A stretch of DNA of 64,000 nucleotides from Cohnella candidum (GTDB lineage: Bacteria > Bacillota > Bacilli > Paenibacillales > Paenibacillaceae): NCBI RefSeq assembly GCF_003713065.1, contig NZ_CP033433.1, positions 310,001 through 374,000 of the forward strand, written 5' to 3'. Positions 34,968 through 42,807 of this stretch are shown here, one piece after another. The position numbers and the translations under genes are program-made. The notes beneath the pieces are model-generated. The model was not told where the DNA came from and did no database searches. It saw nothing but the letters and a program-made list of their open reading frames with translations. Each line of letters starts with the position of its first letter. Position 1 is the stretch's first letter.

Positions 34968-35828
34968 CTAGACTTCCCGGATTCCCGGGTTTTTCACGTT
35001 TAAAGGAGTGAAATGGGGTTTGGTCAAACTGCAGGGAGCAACGGGGACTTCGGGGGCGTAAAGCGTCATTTTCCTCAGGAAGTAACAGGTTTCCGGAAAA
35101 TGGTGCTCGACGAAACGCAGCGTGAATTTATTGCTTACGCGATCTGTGAGATACAAGGCGACCACCTGGCGGACCAATTCCGCGAACCCGTTCACGGCTG
35201 TGATAATTTCGACGGCGAACTGTTTCTCGACGGGGAATCCCGGCTCGACGAAACGCAAGTATCTTTTGATTTGCCGCTGTTTCACCATCAAGGCGGCAAA
35301 GGTTTGCACGTATTCGCGGATTCTCTCGATCCAGCCGACCTCCGCTACGTCGATGTAATTAAGCAGAAGGCTCGCGTGGCCGAGCTGGTCTTCCAGCCAT
35401 AGATCGACCAAATCCGTTTGCGGCAAAGGTTCGGGCTGAACTCCGGCGGCGTAAGAGGCAAGAAGGCGGTCGTACTCGGCGTTTTCGCTGAGGGTTCCAT
35501 TGAGGTAAGTGGGTGACAGGTCGAGGGTAATCCGATTTTGCAGACGAAGGGCTTGCAGCTGGCCTTCGAACCGATAGTAGCCGTTGGAGAGCGGTTGTAC
35601 CGATCTCGCGAAGCGGATCATGTCCGGTTCCGCGGGTCCGAGCTGGGGGTTGAGCCGCTGCAGTTCCTCCAGCTTCGCCCCGAATTCCTGGATGTAGGCG
35701 GCGGCCGCAGCAATCGGCTTCGTGTCGGCTGGCGAAAGCGCTTCGAATACGAAGTAGGCGTGATCCTGAAGCACTTCGATCCAAAAACGGTGTTCTTCCC
35801 AAGGGGATAGCTGATAAAGGGGGTTCAT
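34968..35828 (-). CDS. DUF2935 protein
   Basis: The 286-residue protein contains two related four-helix repeats. The first begins SPWEEHRFWIEVLQDHAYFVFEAL and a partner segment DLWLEDQLGHASLLLNYID lies near residue 150, the mark of DUF2935. The repeated Glu/His pattern is like that of ferritin or haemerythrin-like metal-binding helical bundles. Function unknown. GGGAGGT seven bases upstream of the ATG supports the start. Confidence 0.85.
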   Translation of the reverse strand: MNPLYQLSPWEEHRFWIEVLQDHAYFVFEALSPADTKPIAAAAAYIQEFGAKLEELQRLNPQLGPAEPDMIRFARSVQPLSNGYYRFEGQLQALRLQNRITLDLSPTYLNGTLSENAEYDRLLASYAAGVQPEPLPQTDLVDLWLEDQLGHASLLLNYIDVAEVGWIERIREYVQTFAALMVKQRQIKRYLRFVEPGFPVEKQFAVEIITAVNGFAELVRQVVALYLTDRVSNKFTLRFVEHHFPETCYFLRKMTLYAPEVPVAPCSLTKPHFTPLNVKNPGIREV

Positions 35829-35887
35829 GACCGGACCTCCCGGAACTCATCCTGCTTCATGTCTATGAGTCCGGGACGGCCGACATG

Positions 35888-36742
35888 TTACTTGTTCGCG
35901 GAAACCTCAAGCGCGTCGAAGTATTGCTCCAGCGTCAACTTATTGCGGGCGATTACCGTGGCCGCTTCTTGTCCGACGTACCGGACATGCCACGGTTCGT
36001 AAGAATAACCGGTGATACTTTCTTTGCCTTTGGGATACCGAATGACGAAGCCGTATTCGGCGGCATGGGAGGCCAGCCATTGGCCTTCCTTCGTTTCCCC
36101 GAGCTTTTCGTCCAGCTGGTACTTGACGCTCGGAGCGGAGACGTCCATCGCGAGTCCCGTCTGGTGTTCGCTCTGTCCCGGGTGGGCGCTGTAACGGTTT
36201 GCCGCCGCGATGCCGTCCTTTTTCGCGTAATTATCGAAAAGGGCTTTCTGAGTCACGTAGGAACGATATCCGGACACCGCCTTTAGCGTGATGCCCGCTT
36301 TTTTGGCGCCTGCAAACAGCTTTTCGAGCGCCGCTGCCGCTTCCTTGCGCATCTTCTTCTTCGGGGAATCCCCGGAGAACGAGAACCCCACGTTCGGGGT
36401 GACCAAATCTTGCGGGATATAAGTCGAAGGCAGATTGCGCTTTTTGTTGACCAGCACGTACAAACTCGAAGCGTTCGTAATGACGGCCAGCCCGTCGGCG
36501 TTTTTCCGAATCGTTTTCTCCGGCAGGTTTTCCAAAGCCCATGCGGGCATGTCCGATTCGTTGCCGGCCTTCGGATCCGAAGGCGGTTTCGCCGAAGGAG
36601 CATCGGGTTTCGCCGCAACGACGTCCGCCGACTTGGAAGTCGAGGCTTGTCCGGCCCCGGCGGCATGGACGACCCATCCGCCTGCCAACGCGGCGCCGAC
36701 CAATACGGCCAGCCACTTGACGCGGGTCGATTTCACGTTCAT
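35888..36742 (-). CDS. D-alanyl-D-alanine carboxypeptidase, VanY type (M15B)
   Basis: The 284-residue exported protein has an N-terminal signal or anchor (MNVKSTRVKWLAVLVGAALA), a Pro/Lys-rich linker to about residue 75, and the M15B metallopeptidase domain with SEHQTGLAMD (His and Asp ligands) and EPWHVRYVG (second His). It trims the terminal D-Ala of peptidoglycan stem peptides. GGAGG lies 7 bases before the ATG. It is not accompanied by vanR/S/H/A/X, so glycopeptide resistance is not implied. Confidence 0.92.
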   Translation of the reverse strand: MNVKSTRVKWLAVLVGAALAGGWVVHAAGAGQASTSKSADVVAAKPDAPSAKPPSDPKAGNESDMPAWALENLPEKTIRKNADGLAVITNASSLYVLVNKKRNLPSTYIPQDLVTPNVGFSFSGDSPKKKMRKEAAAALEKLFAGAKKAGITLKAVSGYRSYVTQKALFDNYAKKDGIAAANRYSAHPGQSEHQTGLAMDVSAPSVKYQLDEKLGETKEGQWLASHAAEYGFVIRYPKGKESITGYSYEPWHVRYVGQEAATVIARNKLTLEQYFDALEVSANK

Positions 36743-36874
36743 TTGTATTCCTCCAAAACAGGGATAAGTCCATTATAGCGCACCGGGAAGAAAATTGTCG
36801 GAAGATCGCGGACAGACATCCGGGAAACTTCCCAAACCCGACTTAAGTCGAGCTTGATCCCATTCGCAAGCCGA

Positions 36875-36904
36875 TTCAACGATGCAGGGATGAACCGCTA
36901 CAAT
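36875..36904 (+). promoter_or_regulatory. Promoter candidate of the sensor-domain gene
   Basis: TTCAAC at 36875-36880 and TACAAT at 36899-36904 are 18 bases apart, 35 bases before the gene. The rest of 36743-36874 shows nothing further. Confidence 0.45.
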
Positions 36905-36939
36905 GGATTCATGATAAAGCGAAAGCGTGGTCGAACAAT

Positions 36940-37650
36940 ATGAAAAAGAAAAAACCGAGCGCCCTGCAGGCGTGGAAAATGCTCCTCATGTCGTTACCCA
37001 AAGGAATCGCGGCCTTCGTCACCGTCGTCGCGGGTTTGTCCGTAAGCCTGCCTTTGTCCGTATTCCTGGTAGGGATCCCGCTGCTGGCGGAGACGCTCGT
37101 ATTGTGCGGAAGCATGCTGCAGGCCGAGCGCAGGAAGACGACGGCTTGGAGCGAAGCCGGTGACTTGCGCGAGGCTGAAGCGCCGGCGCCCCGTACTTGG
37201 GGAGGCTGGCGATCACTGCTAGCCGTTCTCGGTCGCGGCCGCTCTTACCGAGGAATCCTGTACGGACTGTTTCAGCTCCCGATCGGGATCGCCGGCTTCA
37301 CGCTCGGCATCGTGCTTCCCGTTACGGCTTGGGCCGTCATGCTGTCTCCACTGGCTTATCTGATCAGCACGAGACTGTTTTCGTTCGAGTTGTTTTCGGA
37401 CCCGGTCGTATGGGACCGGCTGGTACCGACATGGTCGGGAATCGAGCGCTCCTGGCTGGCCGGAGGGATCGGCGCCGTCTTCGTGCTCCTCATGCCGATC
37501 GTGCTGCGCGCGCTGGGCCGTCTGTACGCTGCGTGGATTTCCGCCGCGGCCGGTCCTGTTGCTGCACCTGCGTTAGAGGAAGTTCCAGCCGGTTCCGCCG
37601 TAGAGACGTTCGAGTCCGAGAAACTTCCTGAACCAACGCTATATGCCTAA
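36940..37650 (+). CDS. Stand-alone putative sensor-domain membrane protein
   Basis: The 236-residue protein has four hydrophobic stretches in two hairpins: GIAAFVTVVAGLSVSLPLSVFLVGIPLLAE and LFQLPIGIAGFTLGIVLPVTAWAVML, plus a last helix near residue 190. The pattern matches the 'sensor' membrane domain (PF13796) usually fused to histidine kinases, but here no kinase or output domain follows. It is thus an orphan sensor module or a distinct family member. The ribosome site is weak. Confidence 0.65.
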   Translation: MKKKKPSALQAWKMLLMSLPKGIAAFVTVVAGLSVSLPLSVFLVGIPLLAETLVLCGSMLQAERRKTTAWSEAGDLREAEAPAPRTWGGWRSLLAVLGRGRSYRGILYGLFQLPIGIAGFTLGIVLPVTAWAVMLSPLAYLISTRLFSFELFSDPVVWDRLVPTWSGIERSWLAGGIGAVFVLLMPIVLRALGRLYAAWISAAAGPVAAPALEEVPAGSAVETFESEKLPEPTLYA

Positions 37651-37684
37651 ACCGATTTCACCAAAAATTCCAAGCATAAAACCG

Positions 37685-37713
37685 TTTACATGAAGTAGTG
37701 AATGAGGTATATT
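37685..37713 (+). promoter_or_regulatory. Promoter of gntR
   Basis: TTTACA at 37685-37690 and TATATT at 37708-37713, spacer 17. The predicted start is close to 37720. Confidence 0.65.
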
Positions 37714-37729
37714 GAGTTCACGGCCTGCT

Positions 37730-37743
37730 GACATGTCGACAAC
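37730..37743. promoter_or_regulatory. GntR operator, copy 1
   Basis: GACATGTCGACAAC is the exact reverse complement of the 14-mer at 38501-38514. Its core TGTCGACA is palindromic. It lies just after the predicted start of gntR, so binding would repress gntR (autoregulation). Confidence 0.75.
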
Positions 37744-37763
37744 ATAGGGAGGATATGAGTGAA

Positions 37764-38441
37764 ATGGATTTCCCTTCCTCTTGGTTGCGAGACCCATCGC
37801 TCGGAGAGAAGATCGCTTCCGAAATTCGGCTTCGCATCGTTCGGGGTCAAATCAAGCCCGGTACGACGTTATCCGAAAATCAATTGGCTTCGGAATTCGG
37901 AACGAGCAGGGCGCCGGTTAGGGACGGGCTGAAAGCGTTGTCTATCGAGGGCCTGATTCGGTTGGACCGCAAAGGCGCCTTCGTATTGGGCCTCACTTCC
38001 AAGGACGTCAAGGAACTGTACGACATTCGTTTCCTGATCGAGAATTACACCTTGCAATGTCTGGCCCAAGCCGACAATCGGAAAGTGACGGAGACGCTTC
38101 ACAGAATCGTCGACAAAATGGAGATGGCCGAAAGGCATAACGACGCCGTCGAATTCGCTTATCAGGACTTGACCTTTCACGAGACGATCATCGGAGAAGC
38201 GGACCACACCCGAATCTTCCATCTGTGGAACAGTATCCGCAGCCTTGTGCTTACGGCGCTCCTCGTCGCAACGGAAAAGCGCTTTGCGGATCGCAAGCAT
38301 GAAGTGCCGCAGCTGATCGAGAAGCACCGCTTATTAATTTCCGCCTTGGAGAGCAACGACGGGGATTACATCGAAAAGGTGATCCGAGAGCATTTCGCCG
38401 ATACGCGCGAAACCGTTCAATCGAGCCTGAAACCTTTATAA
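37764..38441 (+). CDS. GntR-family regulator (FadR/FCD subfamily)
   Basis: The 225-residue protein has an N-terminal GntR winged helix (about residues 10-75: LSENQLASEFGTSRAPVRDGLKALSIEGLI) and an all-helical FCD effector domain (about 80-215) with conserved Asp/His metal-binding positions. FCD members respond to sugar acids and other carboxylates. GGAGG at 37748-37752 leaves 2 bases to the ATG at 37755 and 11 to 37764; I chose the latter. It precedes the sugar-acid dehydrogenase operon and shares its operator with it. Confidence 0.9.
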   Translation: MDFPSSWLRDPSLGEKIASEIRLRIVRGQIKPGTTLSENQLASEFGTSRAPVRDGLKALSIEGLIRLDRKGAFVLGLTSKDVKELYDIRFLIENYTLQCLAQADNRKVTETLHRIVDKMEMAERHNDAVEFAYQDLTFHETIIGEADHTRIFHLWNSIRSLVLTALLVATEKRFADRKHEVPQLIEKHRLLISALESNDGDYIEKVIREHFADTRETVQSSLKPL

Positions 38442-38458
38442 CAAACCCTCTGGGGATT

Positions 38459-38493
38459 GGAGCCGAATCTGCTGCGGAAGGCTCCTTGTTTTT
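38459..38493 (+). terminator. Terminator after gntR
   Basis: GGAGCC at 38459-38464 and GGCTCC at 38480-38485 form a short stem followed by TTGTTTTT. It separates gntR from the dehydrogenase genes, which then need their own promoter. Confidence 0.6.
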
Positions 38494-38500
38494 CGCCTAG

Positions 38501-38514
38501 GTTGTCGACATGTC
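38501..38514. promoter_or_regulatory. GntR operator, copy 2
   Basis: GTTGTCGACATGTC, inverted relative to copy 1, followed by AACATG. It sits between gntR and the dehydrogenase operon, 45 bases before the idnD-like start. Confidence 0.75.
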
Positions 38515-38558
38515 AACATGGATTCACACACTACAGCACTTACTTAGGAGGAACGAAA

Positions 38559-39584
38559 ATGACGACGACAATGCGCGCCGGCTTGTTTATCGAAGCCGAA
38601 CAAGTGAAGATGGATCAAATCGCCAAGCCGACCCCGCAGCCGGGCGAAGCGCTGATTAAAGTCTCCTACGCCGGCATTTGCGGTACGGACATGATGATCT
38701 ATGCGGGCAAACATCCGCGGGCGAAAGCTCCTTTGGCGATGGGCCATGAATTCAGCGGCGTGATCGAAGAGATCAATGGCGGGTCCGAATCCTTCTCGGC
38801 GGGCGACCGGGTCGTCATCGAGCCGACGCTTAGCTGCGGAGAATGCGAAGCCTGCCGGGCCGGCGAATATCACGTCTGCCGGACGCTGAAACTGATCGGG
38901 ATCGACAAAAACGGAGGCTTTGCCGAATATGTCGCCGTTCCGCTGAACCGCCTGCACCGAATTCCGGCAGCATTGTCGGATGCGCACGCCGCGCTGACGG
39001 AGCCCGTCGCCGTCGCCGTTCATACGGTACGCCGTTCCAACCTGAAGGTCGGCGACAACGTCGTCATTTTGGGCGCAGGTCCGATCGGCCTGCTGATCGG
39101 AATGGTCGCGAAGCAAGCGGGAGCGGGACAGATCATCATCTCCGACATTAGCCCGTATCGCTTGGGGAAAGCGGCGGAGCTCGGGTTTACTGTCCTGGAC
39201 GCGAAGACCGTGAACGTCACGGAAGAAGCGCGGCGGCTTACCGGCGGCATCGGAGCGGACGTCGTCTTCGAAGTCGCCGGCAACCAAATCACGGCCAAGC
39301 AGATGATCGAAACGGTCAAAATTCAGGGGCAAATCGTCGTGGTCAGCGTTTACAAGCAAGCGCCGGCCGTCGACTTGGCGGCCATGCATTTCCGCGAAAT
39401 TTCGATGACGACGACGCGCTGCTACACTTCCGGCGACTTCGCCAAAGCGATCACGATGATGGAAAGCGGCAGCCTCGACGTATCGAGCCTCATCTCCCAT
39501 GAGCTTCCGCTTGAGCAGATCGCCGAAGGCTTCGAATTCATGCACAATCCGGAAGAGTCTCTGAAAGTCCTGTTTCGTCCTTAA
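38559..39584 (+). CDS. Zinc-dependent medium-chain dehydrogenase (L-idonate 5-dehydrogenase / sorbitol dehydrogenase type)
   Basis: The 341-residue protein has the MDR layout: catalytic zinc ligands in AGICGTD and MGHEF, a structural zinc loop with CGECEACRAGEYHVC, and the NAD(P)-binding fold VVILGAGPIGLLIG. It oxidises a secondary alcohol of a sugar or sugar acid. The neighbour genes (SDR reductase and GntP permease) mirror E. coli idnD-idnO-idnT, so an aldonic acid such as idonate is the likely substrate. AGGAGG precedes the ATG; the longer frame from 38457 would cross the operator. Confidence 0.88.
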   Translation: MTTTMRAGLFIEAEQVKMDQIAKPTPQPGEALIKVSYAGICGTDMMIYAGKHPRAKAPLAMGHEFSGVIEEINGGSESFSAGDRVVIEPTLSCGECEACRAGEYHVCRTLKLIGIDKNGGFAEYVAVPLNRLHRIPAALSDAHAALTEPVAVAVHTVRRSNLKVGDNVVILGAGPIGLLIGMVAKQAGAGQIIISDISPYRLGKAAELGFTVLDAKTVNVTEEARRLTGGIGADVVFEVAGNQITAKQMIETVKIQGQIVVVSVYKQAPAVDLAAMHFREISMTTTRCYTSGDFAKAITMMESGSLDVSSLISHELPLEQIAEGFEFMHNPEESLKVLFRP

Positions 39585-39606
39585 TTCACCGAGGAGGCTG
39601 ACAGCT

Positions 39607-40368
39607 ATGGTACTTCAATCGTTTCGTCTGGACGGCAAAGTCGCCGCCATTTCGGGAGCCACTCGCGGCATCGGCCGCGAGATGGCTTTGGCCCTGGCCG
39701 AAGCCGGTGCGGACGTCGCTCTGCTCCAGCGCTCCGTCACGCAGACGGAGGTCAAAGAAGAGATCGAACGTCTCGGCAGGAAGTGCGTCATCATTCCTTG
39801 CGACATGAACGACATGGAGCAGGTGAAAGCCGCGGTTCCGTCCGTCGTCTCCGAGTTTGGCGCCATCGATATTCTGGTGAACAACGCGGGCATCCAGCGG
39901 CGCTCTCCTTCCGTCGATTTTCCGGAAGCGGATTGGGACGAGGTCATCCAGGTGAACCTGAAAACGGTTTGGATCCTGTGCCAACAAGCGGGGCGTTACA
40001 TGGTTCCGAGAGGAAAAGGGAAGATTATTAACACCGCCTCGCTGCTCTCCTATCAAGGAGGTTTGACGGTTCCCGCGTATGCGGCGGCCAAGGGCGGGGT
40101 GGCGCAGCTGACCAAGGCGCTCTCGAATGAGTGGGCCAAGCACGACGTGAACGTCAATGCGATCGTTCCCGGCTACATCGCCACGGACATGAACACGGCA
40201 TTGATGGAGGACCCGGTCAGAAGCAAGCAAATCCTCGACCGGATTCCGGCCGGGCGCTGGGGCAATCCGGAAGATTTCAAAGGGACGGTCGTCTTCCTGG
40301 CTTCGGACGCGTCCAACTATATTCACGGCCACTTGCTCGCCGTAGACGGCGGCTGGCTGGGCCGATAA
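39607..40368 (+). CDS. SDR oxidoreductase (gluconate 5-dehydrogenase / KduD type)
   Basis: The 253-residue classical short-chain dehydrogenase has SGATRGIG (cofactor), NNAG, catalytic Ser in NTASLLS and YAAAKGG (Tyr and Lys), with SDR C-terminal GHLLAVDGGW. It resembles IdnO and KduD, which interconvert 5-keto-sugar acids and aldonates. It starts 22 bases after the MDR gene with GAGGAGG, so the two would catalyse consecutive redox steps. Confidence 0.9.
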   Translation: MVLQSFRLDGKVAAISGATRGIGREMALALAEAGADVALLQRSVTQTEVKEEIERLGRKCVIIPCDMNDMEQVKAAVPSVVSEFGAIDILVNNAGIQRRSPSVDFPEADWDEVIQVNLKTVWILCQQAGRYMVPRGKGKIINTASLLSYQGGLTVPAYAAAKGGVAQLTKALSNEWAKHDVNVNAIVPGYIATDMNTALMEDPVRSKQILDRIPAGRWGNPEDFKGTVVFLASDASNYIHGHLLAVDGGWLGR

Positions 40369-40415
40369 GGTTCACGCGCAAAACTTACATTGATCAAAGC
40401 AAAGGATAGGTGTAT

Positions 40416-41777
40416 ATGACTAGCTTGTTCGGGCTTAGCCATAATGTCACGCTTCTCGTCTGGGCGCTCGTCGCCATCGTACTGCTCATCGTCTTTATCG
40501 CCAAATTCAAGTGGAATCCGTTCGTCGTTCTGTTGATGACGGCGGTCTTCCTGGGACTGATCGTCGGGATGCAGCCCGCCGACGTGGCCAAGTCCGTTCA
40601 GACCGGATTCGGCAACACGTTGGGCACGATCGCCATCGTTATCGGGCTCGGCACGATACTCGGCAAAATGTTGGCCGAGTCCGGCGGAGCCGAGCAAATC
40701 GCCAACACGATCATCGACAAATTCGGCGAGCGGCGCATTGCCTACTCGATCTTGTTCGTCGCCATCATTATCGGGATTCCGGTCTTCTTCGAAGTCGGCG
40801 TGATCCTGCTGATCCCGATTTTGTATACGCTTGTGAAGAAAACGCGAAAACCGATGCTGGCCATCGGTATCCCGTTGATTACCGGTCTTTCCGTCGCGCA
40901 CGGCCTGATTCCGCCTCATCCGGCGCCGATGATCGCCATCGAGGCGTATCACGCGGACATCGGGAAGACGATTCTGTTGTCGCTGCTGGTGGGCATTCCG
41001 AGCGCCATTCTCGCAGGTCCCTTATTTGCCAAATTCATCAGCAAACGGATTGAAGTCGAACCGCCCGCCGACCTGATGGAGCAATTCGCCACCAAAGACG
41101 TCAAGCGTCCTCCGGGCTTCGGCATTACGCTTCTGACGATTCTGATGCCGGTCATTCTGATGCTCATCGGTTCCGCCGCAAGCATTATCGACCCTGAAGG
41201 CACGAGCGGCTTTACGATGTTCTGCAAGTTTATCGGCAATGAAATCATCGCCTTGCTGATTGCAGCCATTTTCGCGATCTTCTCGCTCGGATTCGCAAGG
41301 GGCTTCAGCAAAGAGCAAGTCAACAAGTTCACGATGGAATGTCTGGCACCGACCGCATCGATCATCCTCATCATCGGCGGCGGCGGCGCGTTCAAAGGCG
41401 TTCTGATCGACAGCGGCGTCGGCAAGGCCATTGCCGCGATCGCAACGAACGCCCATTTGAACCTCATCGTGTTCGCGTTCCTCGTTGCCGCGTTAATCCG
41501 TCTGGCCACCGGCTCTTCAAGCGTCGCGATGACGACGGCCGCGGGTATCGTAACGCCGGTTCTCGCCGTGACGCCGGGAGCCAACGTCGAGTTGGTCGTA
41601 CTGGCCACGGGCGCAGGCTCGCTCATAGCCTCGCACGTCAACGACGCAGGGTTCTGGCTGGTCAAGGAGTTCCTGAACATGTCCGTGCCGCAGACGCTGA
41701 AGTCATGGACGGTTCTGGAGACGATTTTGTCCCTGTCGGCTTTCGTGATCACCCTCGCCTTGAGCTTCGTGCTGTAA
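40416..41777 (+). CDS. GntP-family gluconate/sugar-acid permease
   Basis: The 453-residue protein has about 12-14 hydrophobic helices and GntP motifs: HGLIPPHPAPMIAIEAY, GIPVFFEVGVILLIP, and near the C-terminus ATGSSSVAMTTAAGI and ASHVNDAGFWLVKEF. It imports gluconate-like acids with protons. The ATG at 40416 is 9 bases after AAAGGA; the GTG at 40410 is too close. As the third gene of the operon it supplies substrate to the two dehydrogenases. No sugar-acid kinase is present here. Confidence 0.93.
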   Translation: MTSLFGLSHNVTLLVWALVAIVLLIVFIAKFKWNPFVVLLMTAVFLGLIVGMQPADVAKSVQTGFGNTLGTIAIVIGLGTILGKMLAESGGAEQIANTIIDKFGERRIAYSILFVAIIIGIPVFFEVGVILLIPILYTLVKKTRKPMLAIGIPLITGLSVAHGLIPPHPAPMIAIEAYHADIGKTILLSLLVGIPSAILAGPLFAKFISKRIEVEPPADLMEQFATKDVKRPPGFGITLLTILMPVILMLIGSAASIIDPEGTSGFTMFCKFIGNEIIALLIAAIFAIFSLGFARGFSKEQVNKFTMECLAPTASIILIIGGGGAFKGVLIDSGVGKAIAAIATNAHLNLIVFAFLVAALIRLATGSSSVAMTTAAGIVTPVLAVTPGANVELVVLATGAGSLIASHVNDAGFWLVKEFLNMSVPQTLKSWTVLETILSLSAFVITLALSFVL

Positions 41778-41791
41778 ACGAACAGAAAATC

Positions 41792-41824
41792 AAAAGGGCC
41801 GTTCCCTCGGGAACGGCCCTTTTG
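41792..41824. terminator. Terminator between the sugar-acid operon and the HxlR gene
   Basis: AAAAGGGCCGTTCCC pairs with GGGAACGGCCCTTTT. It is symmetric and can end both converging genes. Confidence 0.93.
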
Positions 41825-41837
41825 TCATCTATGCGGC

Positions 41838-42146
41838 TTACATCCACTTGTCGCCCCAAACCTGAATGGACTCGATGACTTCCTTCATGTCGCGGCCTTT
41901 GTCGGTCAGTTCGTATTCGATACGTACCGGCATCTCGGGATACACGGTTCGCGTCAGGACACCGACGGACTCCAGCTCCTTCATGCGGTCGGTCAACATC
42001 TTGTCGCTCATGTCGGGGATTTGTTCCTTGATATCCTTGAACCGTTTGGGACCTCCCATCAATACCCGGATGATGAGGCCGGTCCAGCGTTTGCAGAGCA
42101 AATCGGCGGCCAATTCGTATTTCGGGCACATTTTGGAGTAATCCAT
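41838..42146 (-). CDS. HxlR-family (DUF24) redox regulator, CatR/YodB-like
   Basis: The 102-residue winged-helix protein matches HxlR/DUF24: CPKYELAADLLCKRWTGLIIRVLM at the N-terminus and LTDRMKELESVGVLTRTVYPEMPVRIEYELT. Cys7 is at the position of the redox-sensing cysteine of B. subtilis YodB and CatR, which sense quinones and diamide. It is divergent from a DoxX gene, as CatR-type regulators control catDE (CatD is a DoxX protein). A dyad TACTT-N6-AAGTA lies between. Probably it represses both genes until electrophile stress modifies Cys7. Confidence 0.88.
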   Translation of the reverse strand: MDYSKMCPKYELAADLLCKRWTGLIIRVLMGGPKRFKDIKEQIPDMSDKMLTDRMKELESVGVLTRTVYPEMPVRIEYELTDKGRDMKEVIESIQVWGDKWM

Positions 42147-42219
42147 ACGGCTTCCCCCCTTTGCGTGGTGGTTCTGCTCCGACTGACATTAACTTCGGTT
42201 ATCTTACATTTTAACATAG

Positions 42220-42292
42220 TACTTCCGGAAAAGTAAGCAGTAACTTCACTAAAGTAAAATGCTTGACAAAAGTAAGTAACATACAATATTAT
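42220..42292. promoter_or_regulatory. HxlR/DoxX control region: dyad and promoter
   Basis: TACTT at 42220-42224 and AAGTA at 42231-42235 form a 5-6-5 dyad. AAGTAA recurs at 42231, 42252 and 42270. TTGACA at 42263-42268 and TATTAT at 42287-42292 (spacer 18) give the DoxX promoter, so a repressor bound to the repeats would cover it. Confidence 0.6.
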
Positions 42293-42334
42293 ATCACCAG
42301 GGCAACATAATATAAAAAGAAGAGGTGCAACAAC

Positions 42335-42733
42335 ATGGAGTGGGGATTGTTGATCATAAGGGTTATTGTCGGATTGTTGTTCGCGGGACACGCGATGCAA
42401 AAGTTGGCAGGCTGGTTCGGCGGGTACGGGATAGCCGGCACGGGTGGATTTTTCGAATCGATCGGCCTGAAGCCGGGACGCGCAATGGCGCTGATGGCGG
42501 GCCTGGCGGAATTGGCCGGCGGACTGCTGTTCGCCTTGGGATTCCTGACGCCGGCCGGGGCTGCGCTGATCGTGCTGACCATGGTGATGGCCATCGTGAA
42601 GGTGCACGGGAAAAACGGGCTTTGGGTGACGCAAAACGGTTACGAGTACAACCTTGTGCTGCTGGCGATCGCCGTTGCGGTGGCGTTGACCGGACCGGGC
42701 GACTTGTCCCTCGACGCGCTGTGGTTGTCTTAA
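42335..42733 (+). CDS. DoxX-family membrane protein, CatD-like
   Basis: The 132-residue protein has four helices and the DoxX signature (LLIIRVIVGLLFAGHAMQKLAGWFGG, GRAMALMAGLAELAGGLLFALGFLTPAGAAL). DoxX proteins are linked with thiol and oxidative stress; CatD in B. subtilis belongs here. It is divergent from the CatR/YodB-like gene. No glyoxalase-type catE follows; a terminator does. Confidence 0.88.
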   Translation: MEWGLLIIRVIVGLLFAGHAMQKLAGWFGGYGIAGTGGFFESIGLKPGRAMALMAGLAELAGGLLFALGFLTPAGAALIVLTMVMAIVKVHGKNGLWVTQNGYEYNLVLLAIAVAVALTGPGDLSLDALWLS

Positions 42734-42741
42734 AATAAAAA

Positions 42742-42788
42742 AATACCGGCTTGTCGGCGGAGATTCCGCGGATAAGCCGGTATTTTGC
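42742..42788. terminator. Terminator between DoxX and the CDF gene
   Basis: AATACCGGCTT (42742-42752) pairs with AAGCCGGTATT (42774-42784) with an internal GGCGG/CCGC stem, flanked by A and T stretches. Confidence 0.85.
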
Positions 42789-42807
42789 TTAATAACCGCC
42801 GCTTGCG

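Noticed and set aside
35888-36742. Glycopeptide-resistance VanY
   Set aside because: No vanH/A/X/S/R neighbours; it is more likely a general carboxypeptidase of wall turnover.
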